NCBI RefSeq assembly: GCF_900107095.1 | Contig: NZ_FNOR01000002.1 | Location: 62,001-126,000, forward strand | Origin: Collimonas sp. OK242 | Lineage (GTDB): Bacteria > Pseudomonadota > Gammaproteobacteria > Burkholderiales > Burkholderiaceae_D | Reading direction: 5' to 3' | Length of the DNA: 64,000 nt | In this document: positions 10,601 to 15,821 of the stretch, piece by piece | How positions within the stretch are numbered: position 1 is the stretch's first letter | How the letters are laid out: each line of letters begins with the position of its first letter | Translations under genes and position numbers: made by a program | Notes under the pieces: generated by a model | Told to the model about the DNA's origin: nothing | Databases searched by the model: none | The model's input: only the letters and a program-made list of their open reading frames with translations

Positions 10601-12476
10601 CAAGGATGATGTTTCAGCGCAGGTGCAGATTACTTCGACGTTTGGGCAGTTGGCAGCCAAGAACATTGGTGATTACGCCGACAAAAAACAGAAGGAAGCC
10701 ATCAAAAACGGCGATGAGGCAGAGGCTGCGAAATGGGCCGAAGGTGGCGCCTATCGTGTCGCGTTGCACACGGCGACAGGCGCACTTGCAGGCGGACTAG
10801 GAGGCGCAGCCGGGGCATTTACATCAGCCACGGCGATGAACGTCATCGGCGATGAAATCAACAAGATGGATCTGCCGAAAGACCTGAAGCAGGGGCTGGC
10901 GCAGATTGCAGCAACGGCATTGGGCGCGGCGATTGGCGGTGCTGCTGGGGCGGCTTCGGGATTGAATGTAGATGCCAATAATCGACAATTGCATCCAGAC
11001 GAAGTCAAATTTTTGCACGACAAAGACCGCATCAACCGCTATATACAATATGTTGCGGATCAAACCGGCCGTGTACTGAGTTTCGACGAGGCCGGGCGTG
11101 AACTCGACCGCTCGGGCGCGGCCATGGACGATGCGCATTGGACCGCATTGAACGGACGCAATGGCATTGCTGAAAAATTCATTGTGCAGGAAGCCAAAGT
11201 TTCGGGGCAGTTTTACCTTGATAGCGACGGTACAAAACATGATTTCTTTAAAGCCACTAAACAAGAATATCTGAATGAAACCATCAATCTGCGTCCGCTA
11301 TTTAGTGCATATGGAGACAACACCGATGTACGCAAATATTTAGCGAATAATTTTGATGAATCAAGGCTAAATAATTGGGCAACGCGCTATCGCTCTGGGC
11401 AAGAGGTCGGTCTTAAAGATGCTGGCATGGCGAGTCTTTTGGATGACGTCAAGACTCTTGGCAAAGGACTTTGGAATTTGCCTTCATCTGCGTGGGCGAC
11501 CGTCACCAACGGTGATACCGGTATATATAAAACCCAGCAAATGGAAGCCTATTATGCGTCCCTCTTAAAATTGCAAGGGCGTGCCGAAGAGGCGGGCTAT
11601 ATGTCGGAATTCAATTGGGCTACGCAGCAGCGTCTGGCGATTGAAGGCTTGGCACTTGGTGAATTGGGTGGGAAAATTGGCGGAACTGCGCTCGGTAAGT
11701 TAAAAGGCGCGCTAAAAGACTCATTAAAAGGAGATGGTGCTGCCACAAATAAGGGCGGGGCAGGCAGCAATCAGATAGTGGGCGATGAACCCTATGCGGG
11801 GCCAAATGGGTTGTCCGATGGGGGGATGGCGCATCCGGTTAAGGATGGGGCGGCGAATACGGCGAACAGCGCTCCCAATCTTCCCAAAGGCTATGTAGCT
11901 AATGCAGATGGGACTTTCACTGGGCCAGGGGGAGGATCTCTAAATCTCGCAGGAGTTGCGAGTGATGGTGCGACACCCGTATTTCAGAGGTCGGGTGGTC
12001 AATATTTTACGATAGACAGCACCGGCAAGCAGGTGCCGGTTTTGCGCACGGACGCAAGCAATGGAGTCACCTGGGCAAATTCTGAGGTGGGCAGTTCGCA
12101 AATTGCACAAAATTGGGCGAATGGTCGAAAGTTTCAGAACGCATTAAATCAGGCGACCGGATTGCCGGAGAACACCACACCAGTTACCGTCACGCTACCC
12201 GGTGGTGCTAAGGTAACGACGATACCTGATAATTTGGGACGGCCTGCAGGAATCGTTGAGGCCAAGGACGTTATAAATCTATCGATGGATGACCAACTTA
12301 GGGCGCAACTTCAGTATTCTACGCAGACCGGCATTCCTTATACCTTGGTTGTAAGTACTGCGAATCAAACCATATCGGCAACGCTATGGGCAGCAATAGA
12401 AAAGGCAGGTGGCGCTGTGTATCGCTTTGATTCCGCGACGCAAAAATTGACTCCTATATTGAATAGACCGCACTAA
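1662..12476 (+). CDS. Giant two-partner-secreted CdiA/FHA-like exoprotein with PD-(D/E)XK nuclease-like C-terminal toxin
   Basis: Predicted surface filament that delivers a C-terminal toxin to neighbouring cells. An ATG at 1638 is in frame, but ATG 1662 has the purine-rich GGGGAAG just ahead, so 1662 was chosen (3604 residues). Order of parts: a long signal region ending LPAQA; a TPS domain with NPNGLILNN and ANPNGITCDGCG; FHA-1-type repeats to about base 6150; a cysteine-bearing non-repetitive segment (about 6180-7310) where CdiA proteins carry the receptor-binding region; the conserved block FLSSDYFLQAL to VLVPQVYLR; FHA-2-type repeats (about 7740-10450); two glycine/alanine-rich hydrophobic stretches (10740-10970); and a ~500-residue C-terminus. 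The last ~100 residues contain TTIPD with GIVEAKD (P3522-D3523, E3533, K3535), the PD-(D/E)XK active-site pattern seen in Tox-REase polymorphic toxins. The tail is AT-richer than the body. Nuclease activity and its substrate are inferred. Confidence 0.93.
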   Translation: MKSQQRQTQQQAVFSAPDRLALTLSEHSAPRSWMRRTAKAMLALYLCQTIFAVLPAQAGVNLPIAPSPNAPAGQRPLMDAAQNGVPIVLIAPPSAGGVSRNQYDQFNVNPNGLILNNSAGNTQTQLGGWVTGNLQLGSRPARIILNEVVSSNPSQLRGTIEVAGQRADIVIANPNGITCDGCGFLNTNRSTLTTGQTQFGANGAISGFNVGQGQLTIGSGGLNATNIEQLDLIARGLVIEGEVWAKNLNALAGANQVLYGSLQATPQAGSGAAPRFAIDIKDLGGMYANQVYMVSTEQGLGVNSSGRVAALQGNLVLSSNGDLTLKDSYAKQNIQLAASGNTTLTGQTQSDGSTSISSGGNLTQQGALESQGQLNVNAGALNNSGTIIQRSADNLTLAINGAAGNSGSIVSGGTLNLNAASITDTGGKLLAVSDLNLQAQSLSFSGSQLNADKNLNLTASSGNLLASTSNIIAGYDLNASAGGQLSNAGGVWQAGQNAGIQAASVSNLGGTMLASGQLTVATAGKLDNSGGKLMGSQAVVINAQQLVNDANGLVASDQGTRITTTQGISNQGGVLSGKTDLTINANGAALNNTAGTLVSDASLNVSAGALDNTRGQLTSRAQNGGAATLDLASLNNRQGTIDAAGSLALTTSGAIDNTQGSIASGTTTSAAAGATQIQSASLINNGGEIIARDALLINSGTLSNDAIGSSKAILASNKGALTLNTGVASNVGGLITSTAGTTLNTQALNSSGGEISSGAALAINTAGQSLTNTAGRILANGAVDIQAGAVTSNANGAQIPVAALISSGSNLNLHATALNNDGSTIVAGNTTDASAGKVDLELGGGALSNNGGALQSTNAITINAGAVNNQAGQITANNTVNLAAASVNNSAGLVSAVNALAVTSAAAIQNNRGQITSNGNLNLDASTLDNTQGVVSAKQLADLKLGQGLLNNAGGQIIGTQALNLQSGEIRNAAGTIASGSSLVLNTQGQALDNSSAGQIVASGNLDIASAQLNNSGGTIASLKGTTAVNTGGQALNNDSGKIQAAGNTALIAGNTSNAKGLISGQDVNLTTGTLDNTAAQIVAAGNLTANTAALNNSQGLLQSVGNTSIDSNGQAITNTSSGNGGGIVSGGTLDVKGGSLNNQAGYLASNGRQTLAVAGDLDNRSSGQIVANGSNTITAANVLNSGGLIQSLGDLGVTASNSISNNAGQIATNGDATFNAASIDNSAAGNISATNIRAKANVINNAGGSIKAGKDVVLTTTLGAASLDNSGGLVSAKHDVSINAIGLGNANGKIVGDNSATVTTSSNSLGGTIASSNAVTLNVNGDYNNTGLLSAQKNLTVNASNISNSGSMTSGDTLNVNTGNLNNSGEISAHTTNLNVSGTLTNTSTGLIDGVTTNINAGTTNNTGRIYGDLLKISGGAINNSGSGTIAARNTLLIGVQSLSNTEGGLIYSLGDLGIGGAIDGNGNLQGSVQNLLNASAKIEAQGNLAITAANLLNRDNHLVTRVVLDPSINQDQVQPSGSATKYKASDCFGVGGGGDKVNCIVHPDKYGQRSTITTARTVVPDQCSGGGDSQTCTPGYTLDNYPWNSPVFAQFGVTPVSSAAPVEPNGQGGCSFSTDSGMVDLNTPQCVQWRKDYGVWSTAYEATLDALSTKIDSYNASVREDNRLDQFEDYTWYKVTATSSHTEVVSSAPAQILSGGSMTLSGSVTNQDSQIVAGGALSIVGPTVSNLATQGENRTTYNGTAEFTHVDSCGFLGGSHCRRWDGAQPYNAAPQVLSVDLPTVVYQQNAGNQTDSRNLTVATTNPDGSVAGAISTATGNARIIGAQAVNAVLATGAGANSIGHALPVVQSVAANGTGLRAHDVILTIVPRLTLPNNSLFKIHPEPGANYLVETDPRFTNQRTFLSSDYFLQALNRNPERNLKRYGDGFYEQQLINDQILALTGRRYLTGYASTEDEYKALMNAGVAYANQYQLSPGVALSAEQMANLTTDIVWLVSRSVTLADGSTQQVLVPQVYLRRPQGGDLQQSGALIAGGDVMIKTDADLVNSGSIAASNSTTLLAGNDLLNQGGRISGQDIVARARNDLVNLSGVIQGTGNDSTVTLLAGRDIVLQTRTIDTVNPEATSTRTNIDRNATVQGGTVTLNAVRDLTVKGANVSAVGTASADNPTGGNLIATAGRDIKVSAVTGQYQIDVENPKGHSVEGRTGFIKESTVGNQLASLNANNNLGLAAGQSGTGDLTLKGANLNAGNNALLSGSNVSIEAVKDSVVNDIQTVGKKEYHRIGSADETLVGGNVNAGNNLTVRATGAPSGTIDANGNAVALAGSGNINLTAAYLSSQNGQVTLAANNDVTIKSITTEHSTVQESYVKSGDAMSTTATTIAKHSSLQQAEGSTVSGNSVLTVAGHDINLQGSNVVGTKDVTLAAGNNVNIVTAQSKSAQSSYEKKETSGVFSTGASITLGSKEQDNENTLKTVTNTGSVIGSTGGNITINAGEHYTQTGSKVMAPAGDISIAAKAVDINAAYDTTEQNSKTHTEQSGLSLGVSSPIISALQSIDQMGDASKKTNDSRMKLLAGAAAAMSAKAAAEAAQDPSVTVSLTIGASKSDSQSKQTSSTAVGSSVAAGGNLAISATGADKDSNVNILGSNISAGKDASIKADGDINLQATQSTSDQHSTSSSSSAAIGIAATYGKNGLAFGVTANASGSRGKADGDDVTQNNSHVVAGNTLTLESGHDTNIKGGVASARQVIADVGTSGKGNLNIESLQDTSNYQSKDQSIGGSVTIGYGFAASGNYNQTKVNGSFASVGEQSGIAAGDGGFQIKVNGNTDLKGGAIVSSDKAIQDNKNSLSTQTLTQVDIKNHSDFDASGFGVSGGFGVGGDNGDSKAADGSSNAPATIGGQKLQTIQTGSTGTSAGIGSASGSSSSTTRSGISGGVVTITDDAAQQAKTGTTATQTVASINRDVSTAKDSSGALTKDWDGQKLKDDVSAQVQITSTFGQLAAKNIGDYADKKQKEAIKNGDEAEAAKWAEGGAYRVALHTATGALAGGLGGAAGAFTSATAMNVIGDEINKMDLPKDLKQGLAQIAATALGAAIGGAAGAASGLNVDANNRQLHPDEVKFLHDKDRINRYIQYVADQTGRVLSFDEAGRELDRSGAAMDDAHWTALNGRNGIAEKFIVQEAKVSGQFYLDSDGTKHDFFKATKQEYLNETINLRPLFSAYGDNTDVRKYLANNFDESRLNNWATRYRSGQEVGLKDAGMASLLDDVKTLGKGLWNLPSSAWATVTNGDTGIYKTQQMEAYYASLLKLQGRAEEAGYMSEFNWATQQRLAIEGLALGELGGKIGGTALGKLKGALKDSLKGDGAATNKGGAGSNQIVGDEPYAGPNGLSDGGMAHPVKDGAANTANSAPNLPKGYVANADGTFTGPGGGSLNLAGVASDGATPVFQRSGGQYFTIDSTGKQVPVLRTDASNGVTWANSEVGSSQIAQNWANGRKFQNALNQATGLPENTTPVTVTLPGGAKVTTIPDNLGRPAGIVEAKDVINLSMDDQLRAQLQYSTQTGIPYTLVVSTANQTISATLWAAIEKAGGAVYRFDSATQKLTPILNRPH

Positions 12477-13270
12477 TGAGCAAACCGAAAATTCGCCTTT
12501 CAATCACCACCCGTCTTGATACAACAAGATGGGAGTTTGGTAAGCAAGTGTTAGAGGCATTTTGCGAGACTGACCCGCGGTTGGTCCCGGAGTATTTTGA
12601 TAACGTCGAAGCAATAAAAAAGCAATTTAATGGTATTGCCGCTTGCGAGGAGTATTGGGCTCCAGAAGTAGTGATGGATGCTGGCTCTTATGGACGCACT
12701 TTTACCAAGTGGAATTCCATGTGGAGGCGCGTCAAGGCGGTAAAAAGCAGGGGGGAAATACATCACACCTTGGTGAATCAGCGCGGTCAACTCCATCTCG
12801 GGTGGCTTACGTTCGATGCTGATGGAGACAAGAAGGTCGATTGGGCAGGGTTGTTTCATCGCCTTTGTGTGCTCGCACAACCAAAATTTGCCACGCTGCA
12901 TTTGTTCACTGATATTGAAACCAGACGTGGCGCATTTGGCGCTGCAGTTGAAACAGACATTGCTGCAAACGACTTTATCACTGGGCCTCATGGGGTGACA
13001 TTAGAAAAAAGAGGCATCCCGAATTTAGCGTGGGCTACCTTCTTTGGCGAGGACTATGCCGCCGAGGTTGACATGCAAAAATTGTGTGCCCAAGGGTTTG
13101 AGGTGGAGGCGATTGGTCAGGGATTTTTGGTGACACTAACTCCAAAGCTATTCGATGTAGCAGAAAATTTTGCGCTGCTGTCTGCTCGGCGGACTATGCT
13201 CAAAAAGTTGTTCAGACCGGGATTGTTTGGCCTTGCTGAAGAACCCGCAGCTGTGCCGCCAACAACATAA
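12476..13270 (+). CDS. Candidate cognate immunity protein (CdiI-like)
   Basis: The ATG shares its A with the TAA stop of the giant exoprotein, so translation is probably coupled, as expected for an immunity gene following its toxin. The 264-residue product has no signal peptide or membrane segment, fitting a cytoplasmic protein that neutralises incoming toxin. I do not recognise the family with confidence. Visible features are several conserved-looking aromatic stretches (LGWLTFDADGD, GIPNLAWATFFGEDY) and a C-terminal arginine/leucine-rich helix. Its size is within the range of larger polymorphic-toxin immunity proteins, and the GIPNLAWATFFG stretch loosely recalls Imm52-type proteins, which is a weak impression only. 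The gene is clearly AT-richer than the FHA repeats upstream, matching the toxin tail and suggesting toxin and immunity travelled together. Confidence 0.72.
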   Translation: MSKPKIRLSITTRLDTTRWEFGKQVLEAFCETDPRLVPEYFDNVEAIKKQFNGIAACEEYWAPEVVMDAGSYGRTFTKWNSMWRRVKAVKSRGEIHHTLVNQRGQLHLGWLTFDADGDKKVDWAGLFHRLCVLAQPKFATLHLFTDIETRRGAFGAAVETDIAANDFITGPHGVTLEKRGIPNLAWATFFGEDYAAEVDMQKLCAQGFEVEAIGQGFLVTLTPKLFDVAENFALLSARRTMLKKLFRPGLFGLAEEPAAVPPTT

Positions 13271-13330
13271 AGACGCTTCACATGCAAGGTCACAGCAGTT
13301 TGAGAATTTTCTCTTTAGGGTTACGGATCC

Positions 13331-13588
13331 ATGAACAATTTAATAAATCGCCATTTAGTCAAGTCCATTGCGGACATGGCGATCTTCCTGGAATTTACCA
13401 GCGAAAAATTATTAGACGTGGATACTTCGATAGAAGCTTTGGAGCAACTGGCAACGGAATTGCAGCTTATGGACGATGGGGCGCGCGGCAATTTGGCGCA
13501 GCAGTTTAAGAAGTTGAGCGCGGAGTACAAAGAAGAGCGTAAAGCCATGTTCGTGGAAAGTCTGCCAAAGTCCCTTGGCTTAGAATAA
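13331..13588 (+). CDS. Small hypothetical protein downstream of the toxin/immunity pair
   Basis: An 85-residue soluble, probably all-helical acidic protein. It starts 60 bases after the candidate immunity gene, with AGGG about ten bases upstream of the ATG. No family is recognised. Leucine-rich amphipathic stretches (EALEQLATELQLM, LAQQFKKLSAEYKEE) suggest a short coiled-coil or helical bundle. By position it could be a second immunity or accessory protein of the CDI-like locus, or an orphan left from an earlier toxin module. An overlapping reading frame at 13282-13509 is the weaker alternative because it lacks a good ribosome-binding site. Confidence 0.55.
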   Translation: MNNLINRHLVKSIADMAIFLEFTSEKLLDVDTSIEALEQLATELQLMDDGARGNLAQQFKKLSAEYKEERKAMFVESLPKSLGLE

Positions 13589-13672
13589 ATTTGTCGAGGT
13601 AGATGGAATGATGGTCGCCTCGCTGTCCGCGAAAACTAAATTTGTGTTTTGGGTAAAAAATAGGGAAAGATA

Positions 13673-14239
13673 ATGCGTATAAGCTTTATTGTCGTCATGT
13701 TAGCCGTTTGCTCAACTTTTTCCCATGCTGAAGAGTCGGCAGCTGGGAAGCAAGATGATCCGAAAAGCGACACCGCAAGAATCCGTTTGTTCGGCCAAAA
13801 CGGCATGGGAGTGAAGTACTACCCAAACAGCGCCTGTTACGGCGGCGAAAGCGTGACCGTCTCAGGTGGTATCGGCGATGCGTTTTCGTCTTTCCTGGGA
13901 ACCGCTTCCAATACCAGCATCGGCATGCCGGAAACACCAAACAGCGGCAAGCCGTCTGCCCGGAACGGGCTCTTTTCAAAAGCTTTTTTCCGCGAATACA
14001 AAATCGCAGCGGATCAGCCATTGACCCTGAAACTGGATTTCCAAAGCAATCCGGGCGTCAGGTACGGCTACTGCAAAACCATCGCGGGCACTTTCGTGCC
14101 CGAAGCAGGAAAGGACTACGAGATATCGCTGGATATCAAAGACGGTATGTGCGTGCCGATCCTGAACGAACTGCAAAGCACTGCGGATGGCGTGATTTTG
14201 CAGCCGGTTCCGGCATCCAAGGCGGAACACTGCAGCTGA
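13673..14239 (+). CDS. Exported hypothetical protein
   Basis: A 188-residue protein with a clear cleavable signal peptide (MRISFIVVMLAVCSTFSHA, cut before EE), so it is probably periplasmic or secreted. AGGGAAAGA sits directly upstream of the ATG. The mature part has four cysteines (one near SACYGGES, one in GYCKT, one in GMCVP and one next to the C-terminus), which could form two disulfides in the periplasm. A central stretch (GIGDAFSSFLGTASNTSIGMPETP) is low-complexity and small-residue rich. The family was not recognised. It follows the CDI-like cassette on the same strand after an 84-base gap, but a functional link is not shown. Confidence 0.72.
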   Translation: MRISFIVVMLAVCSTFSHAEESAAGKQDDPKSDTARIRLFGQNGMGVKYYPNSACYGGESVTVSGGIGDAFSSFLGTASNTSIGMPETPNSGKPSARNGLFSKAFFREYKIAADQPLTLKLDFQSNPGVRYGYCKTIAGTFVPEAGKDYEISLDIKDGMCVPILNELQSTADGVILQPVPASKAEHCS

Positions 14240-14579
14240 TTGGCAGCGCATATCTGGAGTCTCCTGCACGAGGAAATTTCACGTCATCTACGATCGACGA
14301 TACACGTCCTGCATTCAAATTGAACGATCTGGACGTGTATCGGATTGAATCTGTCTGATAGAACAGCATCTCTCTGCATCTGCTTCCAAAAACTGAAATA
14401 TCCAGCCTGAATATCAGTAATTCACTCCACTACGACTGAAGAAACATTCGAGCAACCGTTGCTCGAAATCAGTAGCAGCCTTCCATTTTAAGGTCCAGAA
14501 TCAATTTGTCCCCAGGCCCATCTGCCTGGATGTTCAGGCTGGTCCATTGGATATTTATTGTCGATAAAAAGGAAGGCGT
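14240..14579. other. Intergenic region with a strong palindrome
   Basis: 340 bases without a convincing gene; the short open frames here have no start context or recognisable composition. The main structure is the palindrome near 14447. A good ribosome-binding site (AAGGAAGG) for the next gene sits at the right edge. Confidence 0.6.
14435..14473. terminator. Strong inverted repeat between the CDI-like locus and the YbjQ-repeat gene
   Basis: TTCGAGCAAC (14447-14456) and GTTGCTCGAA (14458-14467) are perfect complements separated by one base. Outer arms ACTGA (14435-14439) and TCAGT (14469-14473) extend the structure. There is no T-run right after it, so it is either a weak intrinsic terminator or a protein-binding palindrome. 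Confidence 0.45.
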
Positions 14580-15704
14580 ATGGCTAAAGTAACGGGTTTA
14601 TCCGGAAATGAAATTTTTTGCCTGGCTTTAAAGAATTACTCGGCGGGTGAAATCGTCGTCGGCAACAGCGTCAATTCGATGGGTTTCCTTGGCGGGATCG
14701 GCGCCGGTCTGAAAAACATGCTCGGCGGCGAGATCACGCAAGTGACCGCGGCGATCCATGAAGGCCGTGCGAATGCATTTGAACGCATGCGCAAGGAAGC
14801 TGTGCAGCGCGGCGCTTCGGGTGTGGCGGGGGTGTCCAGCGAGCTGCGGTCGTTCAGCGGCAGCACGGAGTTCCTGTTTGTCGGTTCATGTGTCCATGCG
14901 CGCGATGCGTCCAGCCGTTTCTTCACCACGGCCGGCGATGCGCAGGAACTGTATTGCCATATGGACGCCGGCTATGAGCCGATCCAGCATGCGTTCGGCA
15001 ACATCGCTTATTCCATGGGCGTCGGCGGCGGCATCATGGGGTCGCTGAAAACCCTGGTGCGCGGTGAAATCTCCGAGTACAGCAATATCTTCAACACGAC
15101 TCGCCACAAAGCGCTGGAACGGCTGGTGAGCCAGGCCAAGGCTGACGGCGCCAACGCCGTGGTCGGCATCCGCACCACCATCCTGCCGTGGATGGGGACG
15201 CATGAGATGCTGATGGCCGGCACGGCGTCGCGGCACAGCGCGCTTCCGGCCAGCGCGGACGGCACTCCAGTCACCAGCGATCTTACCGGGGAAGAGCTGT
15301 GGGCAATGACAAGCCTCGGCTACGCGCCGGTCAAGCTGCTGATGTCGACTTCGATCTACTCGCTGGGCGTGGTGGGCGGCTTTATGGCCGCGTTCAAATC
15401 CTTCACCAAAGGCGAGATCAGCGATCTGACTACACTGATTCATGATGCGCGTGAGATTGCTATCGAGCGTTTGAAAAGCGAAGCCGATGCGCTCGGCGCC
15501 GAGGAAGTCGTCGGTGTAAAGACCTATATCGCTGAAATTGGCAGCGGACTGGTCGAGTTCATGGCGATCGGTACCGCGGTCAAAAAAATGCAAGGTCTTT
15601 CGGTCAAGACCGCTGCGCTTCCGGCGCAGGCGATTATTCGCGACAAGGACACCTGGATTGAAGGCGATTTCGGTTTTTCGCTGGATCGCAGCGGAAAGCC
15701 CTGA
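14580..15704 (+). CDS. Protein of three tandem YbjQ-like (UPF0145, heavy-metal-binding fold) domains
   Basis: A 374-residue soluble protein made of three copies of a ~95-residue domain, roughly residues 10-105, 120-220 and 235-345. Each copy has the YbjQ signature: a first strand, then GxxxGxxxxxxxGEI (LGGIGAGLKNMLGGEI; VGGGIMGSLKTLVRGEI; VVGGFMAAFKSFTKGEI), a helix with (A/E)R..A.ERL/M, GA..VVGV-like strands and a final strand ending (V/A)GT/GS. YbjQ proteins are normally single-domain (~105 residues) and form pentamers, so an in-line trimer is unusual. The start has AAGGAAGG in the right place. It is followed by a flotillin-like gene on the same strand, with an inverted repeat between them. 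Function is unknown; a membrane-platform partner role is inferred from position only. Confidence 0.82.
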   Translation: MAKVTGLSGNEIFCLALKNYSAGEIVVGNSVNSMGFLGGIGAGLKNMLGGEITQVTAAIHEGRANAFERMRKEAVQRGASGVAGVSSELRSFSGSTEFLFVGSCVHARDASSRFFTTAGDAQELYCHMDAGYEPIQHAFGNIAYSMGVGGGIMGSLKTLVRGEISEYSNIFNTTRHKALERLVSQAKADGANAVVGIRTTILPWMGTHEMLMAGTASRHSALPASADGTPVTSDLTGEELWAMTSLGYAPVKLLMSTSIYSLGVVGGFMAAFKSFTKGEISDLTTLIHDAREIAIERLKSEADALGAEEVVGVKTYIAEIGSGLVEFMAIGTAVKKMQGLSVKTAALPAQAIIRDKDTWIEGDFGFSLDRSGKP

Positions 15705-15717
15705 GTTGTCCGATTTC

Positions 15718-15751
15718 GGAGGGTAATGCCAATGTAATTTGGCCACCCTCC
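15718..15751. terminator. Inverted repeat between the YbjQ-repeat and SPFH genes
   Basis: GGAGGGT (15718-15724) pairs with ACCCTCC (15745-15751), and the inner arms GCCAA and TTGGC pair as well, giving a two-part stem. No T-run follows, so it may attenuate rather than stop transcription, or stabilise the upstream mRNA end. Confidence 0.45.
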
Positions 15752-15821
15752 CTGTAGCAGGAAGGCTGGCGGATGCTCGCCGGCAGGGAAAATAGTCGTT
15801 CAAAAATAAGAAAGAAACGAT

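Noticed and set aside
13282-13509. Alternative small gene overlapping 13331-13588
   Set aside because: It lacks a good ribosome-binding site, and its translation looks less like a natural protein than the overlapping 85-residue frame.
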